A DNA stretch of 64,000 bases from Deltaproteobacteria bacterium. Its GTDB lineage: Bacteria; Myxococcota_C; UBA6777. The stretch spans positions 43,329 through 107,328 of the forward strand of contig SBHC01000086.1 in assembly GCA_006226375.1 (NCBI GenBank), read 5' to 3'. A program made the translations under genes and the position numbers. This document shows, piece after piece, positions 26,779-36,773 of this stretch (positions are counted from its first letter, which is position 1; the number at the start of each line of letters is the position of its first letter). Below the pieces are notes generated by a model. The model was not told the DNA's origin and did not search any database. It saw only the letters and a program-made list of their open reading frames with translations.

Positions 26779-29700
26779 ATGCGAACGATTGGGTTGCGTT
26801 GTTGGGTTTGGGTGTTTGTGGTGGCTGGGGTGTTGTTGGCTGCGGCATGTGGTCAAGAAGCCCCAAAAGATGAATGTCAGACGGCCGCAGATTGCGGGGC
26901 AGGCAAGCGTTGCTTTAACAACAAGTGCCGTGATATCCCCAAGGTGAATCAGCCTCCCATTGCTGTGGCTGGACAAAATCAACAGGTTCGGATGCGCGAA
27001 ACCGTTCGACTCAACGGCGAAGGAAGCACCGATCCAGAAGGACAGTTGCTTTCGTTCACATGGCGGTTTGTCGAGCGCCCCCAAGATAGCCAGGCCAAGC
27101 TGCAAGACAGCGCGAAGATGCAGCCTTCCTTTGTCGCCGACAAATCGGGCTTCTTTGTGGTGGAGTTGGTGGTTTCGGACGGTGAAGTCTCTTCCTCGCC
27201 GAGCCGGGTTACGATCGAAGCGCTGGGCAAAGAGGCGAACGGTGACCCCGTTGCAGACGCAGGCGAGAACCTGTTTGTTGGCGTCGGAGATCGTGTGGAG
27301 CTTGACGGCTCCAAGTCCTCTGACCCCGAGAATGATCCTTTGACCTATTCCTGGTCGTTTCAAAGCGGACCGGTCGGAAGTCAGGCCAAGTTAACCGGCC
27401 AGGACACGGCCAAGCCTTCGTTCACCGCAGACATGTTGGGTCGCTACATTCTGCGTTTGGTCGTCAACGATGGACTCGAAGACAGCGAGCCTGACCTGAT
27501 TGTTGTGACCTGTGTGGAAGGCAACACTCTTGTTCCCCAACTCACCGAACTCAAGCCGGCGGAGGCTCCGACCAACACCGAGACCGTGGTGGAAGTTTTA
27601 GGTAAAGATATGGTGGGGGAGGTTGCTGTCTTTTTCGATGGCCTGCAGTTGGACTCCAAGCTTGTTAAGTTTGTCAGTCCCACCAAGTTGGAAGTGACAT
27701 TGAGCCTGTTGGGAAAGACTCCTGGCTCTTACTCTGTGCATGTAAAGAACACCAATGGGAAAGAGAGCAACAAGCTTTCTTTCAAGGCGTTGGACATTCC
27801 TGAGCCTGTTCTTACCTCCATCAACCCGCCCGCGGTGCCGGAGAACTCAAAGTTTACCTTGGAGGTGAAGGGCGAGAACTTCATCAAGGGTGCCAACATT
27901 GTGTTCCATCCAGGGACTCCATTGGCAACAACTCTGGTTGATGACAAAACTCTCACGGCGCAACTTGATGTGTCGGGGCGTGGGCAAGGGGAGTACGATG
28001 TTTGGGTCACCAACCCAGGCGGCAAACGCTCCAAAGCGATCAAGCTCTCTGTTCAGATGCCAGGGCCTCCCCCCACTTTGACGGCGTTGAGTCCGCCTTT
28101 TGGAACACAAGGCACAACCATTAAGCCTCTCAGCTTGTTTGGCAAAGCGTTTCTACCCAACCCCACCGTCTTGTTTGACGGAAAGCCTGTTGCCGGAGCC
28201 AAACGAATCTCTCGCAACGAGGTTGAGCTGCCGGAGCTGGATCTTACCCAAGTGAAGGTCGGCAAGTACGAGGTTCAGGTTGTTAACATTGATGGGCAAC
28301 CGTCTGAGAAAGTTATCTTTGAGGTCAAAGACACCAACCCAACGCCCTACATCAATCGTGTGTTGCCTTTCACCATGTATGTGGGCGACACATTGCAGGC
28401 CGATATCTACGGCAACGACTTCCAGTCCGGGTGTGTCGCCTACCTGTGTGGAAAGAAAGTAAAGACCATCTTCCGAAGCTACAATCTGGTTAAAATGGAC
28501 CTCGACCTGAGCAGCGCGACGGCTCAACAATGTCAGGTGGAAGTGGAGAATCCATCGGGCAAACGTTCCAATGCCTTTCAGGTGGATGTGATCAAGGTGA
28601 CTCCTCAGCTAACTACGATTTCTCCTTCCGAGTTACCCACCGATGTTGGGGCCAAGGTGGTTACCTTGCAAGGGCAATTCTTTTTTCGTTCGGCCACGGT
28701 TGTGATGGGAACAAGCCCCACGCAAATGAACCCAGTCCCCACAACCTATGTCAACGCAGGTGAAGTGACCTTCTCTGTGACGCCCAAAACCATGAAAGAA
28801 GGGGTCTACTATGTGGCTGTGAAGAACGGCACGAATGGCGGGCAAACCAACCCTCAAATTCTCCGTATCACTGCGCCCTGGCCGACGCCTGAAGTCAGTC
28901 GTATCTCTCCAGAAACGGCTCGGATTGGGACGGCGAGCTACATCAACATTTACTACCAAAACACAAAGCCTGGCTTCACGTTGACCATTGGTGGGAAAAC
29001 CGCCAACTGTACGTATCTCTCGACGTCTGGGTATTGCTCCATTTCGCGATTTGACCCGGGTACGTTGGGTCTTGGCGTTGGCAAACATCTTGTCGTTGTG
29101 ACCAACCCTGATGGGAAGTCGTCCAAAGAGAAGGTTGAGCTGGAAGTTCTGCAAGCCAATCAGCCCATCATCTCCAGCTTGTACTGGTCTCCAGGGGGCG
29201 TAACGACAAGTGTCTACACCAACAAAACCTACACCTATGTGCGCTTGTACGGTCAGGGCTTTGCTTCTCCTTACGACATTCTGTTGGACGGTCAGCCCTA
29301 CGCTGGAAGTCGATGCCAGCCCACTCCCTGCTCGTCGAACTACTTGTACTTGGGACAGTTCAACACCACCAACTTGAAGATTGGGACCCATAAGTTTCAA
29401 GTTCGCAACATTGTCGGCGGGCAAACCTACTTGTCCAATGAGTTTGAGTTCACCGTTCGCGACGGAAACACCCCGCATCTTCGGTCTGTGTCGTGGAACT
29501 CTCCACCTTTGTATACAGAGAAGGTCTTTGCCTCGGTTCGGATTGAAGCAGAAACCAACTGGAACTCACCTTACGAATTGCTGTTGGATGGAAAGCTCTT
29601 TCAAGGAAGCAAGAGATGCTACACCGGAAGTAGTTATCACTATTGTTATCTGGACAAATTCAGCACGATTGGTTTGAAGCCAGGAGACCACTCCTTCCAG

Positions 29701-30450
29701 GCTCGCAACAACATCAACGGGAAAACCTACGACTCCACACCTGTTACGTTTAAATTGTTGGGCCGCTCCTATTCCATTTCTAGTGTGGATCCTCCCTATG
29801 GTATCGAAGGCGGCGGCAACACCATCTCTATCCGTGGGTTTGAATTCAAGACAGGCATCAAAGTGATGTTGGGCTCGACTGCAGCAACCAACGTCAAGTG
29901 GGTCTCTAGCAACCTTGTGACAGCGACCACGCCCAAAGGAAGCGCTGGCAAAGTGGACGTGAAGCTCGAACTCAACGGCAAGACCGCAACCTTAACAAAC
30001 GGCTTCACCTACACTGGCTTTCGAGCAACGGTGGGGTGGTGTGTGTTGCAGTGGCCGCCCACAATGACCCTTGCGAAGGGGGCTTTGAGCGCGCTCTTGT
30101 ACGGTCGCGTTTGGAAAGATCGCGTCACTCCTGGGTACGGTCCTGGCTATGGGATTGTCGCGCATGTGGGTTATGGGCCTGCAGGTACCGACCCGTCTAC
30201 CGATGCACGCTGGGTCTGGTCTCCCGCTGAATACAACTATTCGTACAACTCCAGCAGTCCAGGTTATTCTTACAACAACGACGAATGGCAAGGGAAGTTC
30301 ACAGGACCCAACACGGCAGGTAGCTACGATTATGTGATGCGCTTCAGCGGCGACGGCGTGTATTACTGGTTCTGTGGTACCAAGGGCAACACCGACCAGC
30401 AGCCGTACAAACCCACGACAGGGTCGCCTGGAAAACTCACGGTCCAATAG
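26779..30450 (+). CDS. Large lipoprotein with PKD-like and IPT/TIG domains
   Basis: 1223 residues from ATG 26779, AGGAG seven bases upstream (an upstream ATG at 26737 is also possible). A signal and lipobox (GVLLAAAC) precede a short Cys-rich knot. Two PKD/cadherin-like domains follow (NQPPIAVAGQNQQVR and GDPVADAGENLFVGVGD, each ending FVVEL/ILRLVV strands). Then come about eight IPT/TIG immunoglobulin-like units marked by repeated INPP/LSPP/ISPS starts and SYSVHVKNTNGK-type ends. The C-terminal 130 residues are Tyr/Trp/Gly-rich. Likely an extracellular adhesin or carbohydrate-binding rod. Confidence 0.88.
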   Translation: MRTIGLRCWVWVFVVAGVLLAAACGQEAPKDECQTAADCGAGKRCFNNKCRDIPKVNQPPIAVAGQNQQVRMRETVRLNGEGSTDPEGQLLSFTWRFVERPQDSQAKLQDSAKMQPSFVADKSGFFVVELVVSDGEVSSSPSRVTIEALGKEANGDPVADAGENLFVGVGDRVELDGSKSSDPENDPLTYSWSFQSGPVGSQAKLTGQDTAKPSFTADMLGRYILRLVVNDGLEDSEPDLIVVTCVEGNTLVPQLTELKPAEAPTNTETVVEVLGKDMVGEVAVFFDGLQLDSKLVKFVSPTKLEVTLSLLGKTPGSYSVHVKNTNGKESNKLSFKALDIPEPVLTSINPPAVPENSKFTLEVKGENFIKGANIVFHPGTPLATTLVDDKTLTAQLDVSGRGQGEYDVWVTNPGGKRSKAIKLSVQMPGPPPTLTALSPPFGTQGTTIKPLSLFGKAFLPNPTVLFDGKPVAGAKRISRNEVELPELDLTQVKVGKYEVQVVNIDGQPSEKVIFEVKDTNPTPYINRVLPFTMYVGDTLQADIYGNDFQSGCVAYLCGKKVKTIFRSYNLVKMDLDLSSATAQQCQVEVENPSGKRSNAFQVDVIKVTPQLTTISPSELPTDVGAKVVTLQGQFFFRSATVVMGTSPTQMNPVPTTYVNAGEVTFSVTPKTMKEGVYYVAVKNGTNGGQTNPQILRITAPWPTPEVSRISPETARIGTASYINIYYQNTKPGFTLTIGGKTANCTYLSTSGYCSISRFDPGTLGLGVGKHLVVVTNPDGKSSKEKVELEVLQANQPIISSLYWSPGGVTTSVYTNKTYTYVRLYGQGFASPYDILLDGQPYAGSRCQPTPCSSNYLYLGQFNTTNLKIGTHKFQVRNIVGGQTYLSNEFEFTVRDGNTPHLRSVSWNSPPLYTEKVFASVRIEAETNWNSPYELLLDGKLFQGSKRCYTGSSYHYCYLDKFSTIGLKPGDHSFQARNNINGKTYDSTPVTFKLLGRSYSISSVDPPYGIEGGGNTISIRGFEFKTGIKVMLGSTAATNVKWVSSNLVTATTPKGSAGKVDVKLELNGKTATLTNGFTYTGFRATVGWCVLQWPPTMTLAKGALSALLYGRVWKDRVTPGYGPGYGIVAHVGYGPAGTDPSTDARWVWSPAEYNYSYNSSSPGYSYNNDEWQGKFTGPNTAGSYDYVMRFSGDGVYYWFCGTKGNTDQQPYKPTTGSPGKLTVQ

Positions 30451-30494
30451 CCCCTCACGTTGAGTGATGGAGCTTCTTTCGTTGGGGTGCTTCC

Positions 30495-33400
30495 TTATCG
30501 AATGGCAATGCCCCAGGTGTACATCTGGTTGATGTAGAGGCACGAGCTTCCGTCGGTCCAGGCCCAACGTCGATCAAGTCGGCCACCGGGGCAGAACTCT
30601 CCGGCGTAGTCTGCGATGTGGCCTTTTTGTCCGCGGGTGCTGTCGTTGTCACAGCCGTACTGGATTGCGACGCTGCTGCCGTATTTGTAATCCACACAGC
30701 CCATCATGATAAGTGAGTTGCTTGGCCCGTATGTTCCTTGCTTGAAGGCTTTGCCAACCGGTCCGATCGCCATGTTGGTCTTGGTCGCGTTCCAGGTGGA
30801 GGCGGTATAGCTTTGCTTGAACGCTTTGTTGTAGGTCCGGTTGAACACCATGATCTCGCTGTAGCCCACACACTTCAGGTTCTTCGACCAGCTGCTGCTT
30901 CCAACAGTCCCACGGTCTGCGATTCCCATGTTCGTTTTGGCGTTGGCGGCTTGCCATCCAGCCACGGTCCATCCGCCGCCCAAGGTGGTCATGTCGCAGT
31001 AGTAATCTGCGACTTGACCGTTGTTGCAGGGGTCCAACTTGTAGACCCCCGAAGGACTGCCTGGAGCCGCGGCCAAGATCGCTTTGCAGCTTGATGAGGC
31101 GGAACATGTTCCGCTGTTGCATTGCAGGCCTGTGGTGCAGTCCGACTGGGTCTTGCAGGCCTTGTTGACCGGACATTTCGGACAGGAACCCCCGCAGTCT
31201 ACGTCGGTTTCTGTGCCGTTCTTCACTTTGTCTGTGCATGTGGCCGTGGCGCATTGGTTGTTGGTGCAAATCAGGCTGGTGCAGTCTGTGTTTTTGCGGC
31301 AGTCTCCGGTTTTGCATGCACCGCTGAGGCAAAGTTGACCTGTGGCGCATTCGGAGTCTTGGGCGCAGTTGGTGCATCGGTTGTTCTTGCAGACCTGGCC
31401 TCCCGAACACTCGCTAGATTGACGGCAGTTGCCGACTTTGCAGGAGCCGCTCAAACAAAGTTGACCTGTGGCACATTCGGAGTCTTGTGCACAGCTAGCG
31501 CATTGATTGTTCTTGCAAACTTGTCCGCCAGAGCAGTCGTTGGAGGTTCGGCAGTTTGCAGCTTGGCATGTACCGCTGAGGCAGAGTTGGCCTGTGGAAC
31601 ACTCGGAGTCTTGGGTGCAGTTGGCGCATTGGTTGTTTTTGCAAACCTTGCCACCTGTGCAATCACCGCTTGTTCGGCAGTTTGCAGCCTTGCAAGACCC
31701 GCTCAGACATAGCTGCCCTGTGGCGCATTCGTTGTCATTTGAACAAGCGGAGCAAACGTTGTTCTTGCAGACTTGGCCACCTGAACATTCGCTCGTTTGG
31801 CGGCAGTTTCCAGGTTTGCATGCGCCGCTGAGGCAGAGTTGGCCTGTGGAACACTCGGAGTCTTGGGCACAATTGGCACATTGGTTGTTTTTGCAGACTT
31901 TGCCGCCTGTGCATTCGCTGCTTGTTCGACAATTTGCAGCCTTGCAGCGACCCTGAAGGCAGAGGCTTCCTGCGCTACACTCGGGGTCTTGGGTGCAGTT
32001 GGAGCATTGGTTGCTCTTGCAGACTTGACCATTGGAACAATCGCCGCTGGTGCGGCAGTCTCCGGGAGTACAGACGCCTTGAAGGCAGAGTTGGCTTGTC
32101 GTGCACTCGGTGTCTTGGGCGCAGCTGGTGCATTGGTTGTTCTTGCAGACTTTGCCGCCTGTGCAATCGCTGGTTGTGCGGCAATCTCCGGTTGTGCAAA
32201 GACCAGACAGGCAGAGTTGACCTGTGGCACACTCGGAGTCGTTGGCACATGTGGAGCAGACGTTGTTTAAGCAGAGCTTGCCTGTGGGGCAGTCGTTGTT
32301 GGTTCGACAGTCTCCAGGCTTGCAGACACTCTGGAGGCAGAGGTTTCCGCTGGGACATTCTCGATCGTTGGAGCATCCGCTGCAGGTGTTGCTTTTGCAA
32401 AGTTGCCCGTTGGTGCAGTCTTTGTCAGCGCGGCAGTTGCCCTTTCGACAGACTCCGTTCAAGCAAAGTTCACCGGAGGAGCACTCGGAATCTTGTGTAC
32501 AGAGGGAGCACAGGTTCTTGGTGCAAACCAGTCCGGTTTGGCATTCGGTTCGCGTTCGGCAGTTCGCGACCTGGCATCGCCCTGTGGGAGAGCTGCCTTT
32601 CAAGCAAAGCTGGCCGCCGGGGCATTGGCCATCGTCAGTGCAGTCTGCGCACTTGTTTTGTGTACAAACCTGACCGTTGGAGCAATCCGTGTTGCTTTTG
32701 CAGTTGCCTTGGATGCACTTGCCTTGCAAGCAGATTAGTCCGGTCCGTCCACCGCTCAGGCACTCACTGTCTGTGACACAAGGGCTGCACTGGTAGTTCC
32801 GGCAGACTTCTTCGCCTTTGCAGGCTGAGACATCCCGGCAGTTTCCAGGGGTGCAAGCTTTGTTTAAGCAGAGTTGGCCTGCGTCACATTGCTTGTCATC
32901 GGAGCAGGCAACGCAGGTGTTGTTTTCACATACGGCACCTGTGGGGCGGCCGTTGCCTTGGCAGTCTGAGTTTTTGAGGCAGCCTTTGCAGGCGAGGTTG
33001 GTGGTGTCGCACACTTGTGGGGACGGGCAGCCGGCGTTGTTGCGACATCCTGCTTGGCAGGCTTGGCCTTCGCAAATTTCCCCTGCTCCGCAGTCTTTGT
33101 CCTCGCTGCAAGCTTTGCATTGGCTTTGGGTGCAGATCTGTCCCTGGCTGCAGTCGGAGCGGGTGCGGCAGTTGCCGTCTTTGCAGATCCCGTTTTCACA
33201 AAGTTTGTTGGCTCCACAATCGGGGTCCGCTTTGCACGCTTCGCAGACACCGTTGTTGCAGAGAAGACCTGCAGGTTTGCAGTCGGAGGCTTCGAGGCAA
33301 GACGCACAGGTGTTGGTTGTGGTGTTGCAGCGTTGGCCTTGGCTGCAATCTTTGTCCGCACGGCATCCTGCGACGCAGGCTCCGGCGGTTTGCCCGTCGG

Positions 33401-34043
33401 TCTTGCAGATCCGGAAGGGTGGGAGGTCCACAGGGTTGCATTCTTTGTCATCGCTACAAGCCACACAGCGACCTTGTTTGCAGACGGCGCCGTCTTTGCA
33501 GGGTGTTGTGGTGCTGCATACTTCGTCTTTGCATGTACCTTCTTCGCAGATCTTTCCTTTGCCACAGGACGTGTCATCAGCGCAGGCCGCGCATCGTTTG
33601 TTTTGGCAGACTTGGCCGTTGGAGCAAGGTTTTGTGTCGTTGCACTCTTCGTCCTGGCACTTTTCTTCCACGCAGATCTTTCCGCTTCCACAAGCGTTGT
33701 CGTCTGGGCAAGGTATACAGCGGCTGCTCTGACAGATCTGTCCGTCACTGCAAGGTTGAGCGTCACTGCATTCGGCGCTTTGGCATTTCTCCTGGTTGCA
33801 GATCTTTCCTTCACCACAGGCCGAGTCTTGGGTGCATTTGGAGCATCGTCCGCTCTGACAGGCCTGGCCATCACTACAGGGCTTGGCGGCTGTGCAAAGG
33901 GCAGGTTGACAGCTGCCACTTTCGCATATTTGGTCACGTCCACACGTTGCATCATCGCTGCATGTGATGGTGGGAGCCGAGGGAGAGCAAGCTACTCCCC
34001 ACCATACCAGCGCGCTTGCCAATCCTACGAGCCATCGTTTCAT
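30495..34043 (-). CDS. Cys-rich repeat lipoprotein with C-terminal fibrinogen-like domain
   Basis: 1182 residues, ATG 34043 after AGGGG. The lipobox is WWGVAC. Residues 28 to about 960 are tandem Cys-rich half-modules of two alternating types, C(R)xx(S/T)DCxxGQVCKNNQC and CAQDSECATGQLCLSGxC. The final ~200 residues contain SPSGVYKLDP, YYCDMTTLGGGWTVAGW and CLYINQM, the fingerprint of fibrinogen-related domains, which bind sugars or proteins. Lipid-anchored stalk plus lectin-like head is the natural reading. Convergent with the IPT/PKD lipoprotein, 44 bp apart. Confidence 0.88.
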   Translation of the reverse strand: MKRWLVGLASALVWWGVACSPSAPTITCSDDATCGRDQICESGSCQPALCTAAKPCSDGQACQSGRCSKCTQDSACGEGKICNQEKCQSAECSDAQPCSDGQICQSSRCIPCPDDNACGSGKICVEEKCQDEECNDTKPCSNGQVCQNKRCAACADDTSCGKGKICEEGTCKDEVCSTTTPCKDGAVCKQGRCVACSDDKECNPVDLPPFRICKTDGQTAGACVAGCRADKDCSQGQRCNTTTNTCASCLEASDCKPAGLLCNNGVCEACKADPDCGANKLCENGICKDGNCRTRSDCSQGQICTQSQCKACSEDKDCGAGEICEGQACQAGCRNNAGCPSPQVCDTTNLACKGCLKNSDCQGNGRPTGAVCENNTCVACSDDKQCDAGQLCLNKACTPGNCRDVSACKGEEVCRNYQCSPCVTDSECLSGGRTGLICLQGKCIQGNCKSNTDCSNGQVCTQNKCADCTDDGQCPGGQLCLKGSSPTGRCQVANCRTRTECQTGLVCTKNLCSLCTQDSECSSGELCLNGVCRKGNCRADKDCTNGQLCKSNTCSGCSNDRECPSGNLCLQSVCKPGDCRTNNDCPTGKLCLNNVCSTCANDSECATGQLCLSGLCTTGDCRTTSDCTGGKVCKNNQCTSCAQDTECTTSQLCLQGVCTPGDCRTSGDCSNGQVCKSNQCSNCTQDPECSAGSLCLQGRCKAANCRTSSECTGGKVCKNNQCANCAQDSECSTGQLCLSGACKPGNCRQTSECSGGQVCKNNVCSACSNDNECATGQLCLSGSCKAANCRTSGDCTGGKVCKNNQCANCTQDSECSTGQLCLSGTCQAANCRTSNDCSGGQVCKNNQCASCAQDSECATGQLCLSGSCKVGNCRQSSECSGGQVCKNNRCTNCAQDSECATGQLCLSGACKTGDCRKNTDCTSLICTNNQCATATCTDKVKNGTETDVDCGGSCPKCPVNKACKTQSDCTTGLQCNSGTCSASSSCKAILAAAPGSPSGVYKLDPCNNGQVADYYCDMTTLGGGWTVAGWQAANAKTNMGIADRGTVGSSSWSKNLKCVGYSEIMVFNRTYNKAFKQSYTASTWNATKTNMAIGPVGKAFKQGTYGPSNSLIMMGCVDYKYGSSVAIQYGCDNDSTRGQKGHIADYAGEFCPGGRLDRRWAWTDGSSCLYINQMYTWGIAIR

Positions 34044-34189
34044 TGCAAACCCCTGCGTTTCTTGGAGTCGGGAAGGAGCAAGGTTTGGGCGCCCATTCGT
34101 TCAAAGGGATGGGTTTTGTCCTTGCTCTTGAAAAGTCAGAGAGAGTATAGCATAGACCTTCTTTGAAAAGGTGAAAGGACAACGGCTTG

Positions 34190-34654
34190 ATGGAAAACTC
34201 TGCGAAACCAAAGAAACGACCTGCACGGCGGGGCGACTTCGTTCACTTTCTCTCGATTCCCACACGGTGGCGCGACAATGATGTCTATGGGCACGTGAAC
34301 AATGTGGTGTACTACTCTTACTTCGACACTGTTGTGAACGAGCACCTGATCCGAGAAGGAGGTCTCGACATTCATCGCTCACCTGTCATTGGTGTGGTGG
34401 TGGAGACCTTGTGCCAGTTTCACCAGGAGCTGTGTTTTCCCGAAGTGATTGAAGCTGGGATCTGTGTGAAGCGTTTGGGGAACCGAAGCGTGACATATCA
34501 CATCGGCCTGTTCAAGGAAGGACACGAGGAGCCCGCTGCTACCGGACATTTTGTGCATGTCTACATCGAACGAGAGACCCGGAAACCTGTACCGATTCCC
34601 GAATCGATCCGAGAGGCTCTTGTTCCGTTGGTGGTGGAAGAGAAGGAAGAGTAG
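34190..34654 (+). CDS. 4HBT hotdog-fold acyl-CoA thioesterase (YbgC/FadM-like)
   Basis: 154 residues from ATG 34190. The hotdog signature is clear: TRWRDNDVYGHVNNVVYYSYFD, with the catalytic Asp in RDND, followed by the QFHQEL strand and GHFVHVYIERETRKP. Cytoplasmic enzyme that hydrolyses acyl-CoA thioesters; the chain length preferred is not visible. Basic N-terminus of about 15 residues. Divergent from the fibrinogen-like lipoprotein. Confidence 0.9.
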   Translation: MENSAKPKKRPARRGDFVHFLSIPTRWRDNDVYGHVNNVVYYSYFDTVVNEHLIREGGLDIHRSPVIGVVVETLCQFHQELCFPEVIEAGICVKRLGNRSVTYHIGLFKEGHEEPAATGHFVHVYIERETRKPVPIPESIREALVPLVVEEKEE

Positions 34655-34691
34655 GGGAAGAAGAGGGGGAGGGTGAGGAGATCGTGGCGGC

Positions 34692-36119
34692 TTACTTCGC
34701 TTTGAAGAGGCAGCGGGTGAGGGGGTTGACGATGTCCTTCAGGACAAAGAGGTAGTAGGTCTTGCCGGACTCCAGGGCCTTTGGTTTTCCTTCTGCCGGG
34801 AAGTCTTGTTTGGCACCTGCTGGAACTTCGCCAAACTTGATCTCACCGGACTTGATGGGAGTTCCTGTGTAGGCATCCACGTCAACTTTCCAGATGGTGC
34901 CTTCGGGCTTGTCCAGGTTGGGCGGGACGCCAGGGGAGGAGGCGTTGGCTTCCAACACATGGATGTAACGGGCCGAGCCTCCAATCCATCGAATGGTACC
35001 ATCTGCGTCAATGGTCTGGGTGTCGGCGCACTCTTTGGGAGTGTAGAACCGCTGCGTGTCTAGCGGACCTGCTGCGTACTTCTCATCTTTGAAGTCTTCC
35101 TTCTTGCGACCCCTGTGCTTCAACTCATTCTCAAAGAACTTGCGCATACGAGCGTCGTCATTGGTTGTGAAAATGGTGTGGTTGGGGTCGGTCGGAGTGG
35201 GTCGTGTGAAGCCGTTGTTTTTCTCCGGTGGATACGCTCCAAAGCCTACGCCACTGATCCATCCTGCGCCCATCGCGAGGGCTTTGTCGCTCATGCTGTT
35301 GATCCAGTTGGGGCTCGACTCCACGTACCAGTTGGAAGGTCCTTGTGGAGCAGTTGTTGTGTGACAACACACGCAAGCGGTTGCCTGTACCTGAGCTTTG
35401 ACCCAGTCGTTTTCCTTGAGGTAGGCCGGGTCCTTCATCCGAGGGTCGTCTTTGTCGTGTCCACTGTTGGGAGGTACTGGGTAGTAGGGTCGTTGGGTGC
35501 GAACAAGCTCACAGTTCCCATACTTGGTGAAGTCGCGACCGGGCTCGGAAGCACCTGAGATGGCAGACATGGTACAAATTTGACCGTTGGGTCCGTTGCC
35601 TTTGGCGTCGCCGGGGAGTGGGTCTTTGCAATCCAACTGACCCGGGCGGAACACTGGCAGAGTCGAAGGCGTCTCACCTGTGTCAACAACGCCACCACAG
35701 ACTGTAGAGGGTACGAAGCTACCGCCACCGAAGAATTCACAGCCGCGCTTCGTTCCACCACAGCGTTCTTTGTTGTCTCCGGGGATCTCGACGCGTGCGT
35801 ATTTTTCCTTTTCCTTGTTGATGATGAAGATGCAATCTCCCAACTTTTTGTCCTGAGCGTTACCACATCGCTTATCCAACTGAATGGTGCTGCCGTTGCC
35901 TTTGCAGTCATCGGTGGCTTCTTTTACGGTCCAGGAACCCACATACTCTTTGCATTCGTTGGAGCCGCTGAAGTTGTTCTTGTAAATGCAGTAACCCACT
36001 ACTTTATCTGGAAGATCCGGAATCGGGAATCCTCCACCACAGCCTGGGCCAGCCACAAGGCCGATCCCCACCGCAAGGCACAGTCCAAACAACATCAACT
36101 TCGTTCGTAGATTCTTCAT
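34692..36119 (-). CDS. Secreted lipoprotein with a single c-type heme motif
   Basis: 475 residues from ATG 36119 with AGAGGG six bases upstream. The signal peptide ends at a lipobox-like GLVAGPGC. The N-terminal half has many cysteines (GYCIYKNNFSG, CKEYVG, RCGGTKRGC). One CVCCH motif, in ATACVCCHTT, is a c-type heme attachment site (CxxCH). The C-terminal half is proline-rich with few Cys. I do not recognise a named family; a membrane-bound monoheme electron carrier or sensor is plausible. Confidence 0.75.
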   Translation of the reverse strand: MKNLRTKLMLFGLCLAVGIGLVAGPGCGGGFPIPDLPDKVVGYCIYKNNFSGSNECKEYVGSWTVKEATDDCKGNGSTIQLDKRCGNAQDKKLGDCIFIINKEKEKYARVEIPGDNKERCGGTKRGCEFFGGGSFVPSTVCGGVVDTGETPSTLPVFRPGQLDCKDPLPGDAKGNGPNGQICTMSAISGASEPGRDFTKYGNCELVRTQRPYYPVPPNSGHDKDDPRMKDPAYLKENDWVKAQVQATACVCCHTTTAPQGPSNWYVESSPNWINSMSDKALAMGAGWISGVGFGAYPPEKNNGFTRPTPTDPNHTIFTTNDDARMRKFFENELKHRGRKKEDFKDEKYAAGPLDTQRFYTPKECADTQTIDADGTIRWIGGSARYIHVLEANASSPGVPPNLDKPEGTIWKVDVDAYTGTPIKSGEIKFGEVPAGAKQDFPAEGKPKALESGKTYYLFVLKDIVNPLTRCLFKAK

Positions 36120-36773
36120 GGTAACCCTCTTCTCTCTATCAGAATGTCGATCCTTGATCTTGAACCAACTCTGTGTTTGTTGCTTCACCTTCTTCAACAT
36201 ACTCGTCATTTTTATTATTTCAATGGGTACACAATAAATTTGATAGAACCTGTTCTCTAGGTTTTTTCGCTTCTTGCGGATATTCCTTTGGTTTTTCTAT
36301 CCAACGTGTTGCGAAAAAAAAGTAGGACAAAATAAAATTATGTCAAAGATTGGTCCATGTTTGTTGATCGAGAGGTGGATTCGTGATCGAATGGTTCTAT
36401 TCTTTTGATTTATATAGTTTGTGAAGGTTCAGTGGCGTCTGCTTTTGCATGTCTTTGATCGTAGTATGTACAGTTTTGTATAGATTTTTATGATTGATCC
36501 GTTCGTATCCTTATTACTGTAGTCCAATCGGTATATTGAAAAAAGATCTTTGTCGTCAGAATGGGTGGAAACTGGCTTGAACGGTGGGTGAGAACTCCAT
36601 CTTCTTGTGATACAGGGCACAGTTTTTTTGGGTAAGTCCTCTTGTTGGAAGATGATTTGTTCACCTCTCTCTTTTTTCAAAGAGGATGCTTAACGTGATA
36701 AAGGCGGTTCTCCATCGGTATAGATCTGTGGTGGACATGTTGTGAGTTTCTTTTGTCGAAGGAGCGTTGGGTG
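36120..36773. other. Long AT-rich intergenic region
   Basis: 654 bp between two divergent lipoprotein genes, clearly richer in A and T than the neighbours (for example 36220-36480). No credible coding frame, no tRNA-like fold and no insertion-sequence ends were recognised. It must hold both promoters; the size leaves room for a small RNA or an eroded gene. Confidence 0.5.

Noticed and set aside
33015..34166. Plus-strand frame of 383 codons
   Set aside because: It is an Ala/Val-rich antisense frame of the Cys-rich repeat lipoprotein, produced by its biased codons.
36429..36680. 83-codon minus-strand frame in the AT-rich gap
   Set aside because: No ribosome site, no recognisable family and low-complexity composition.
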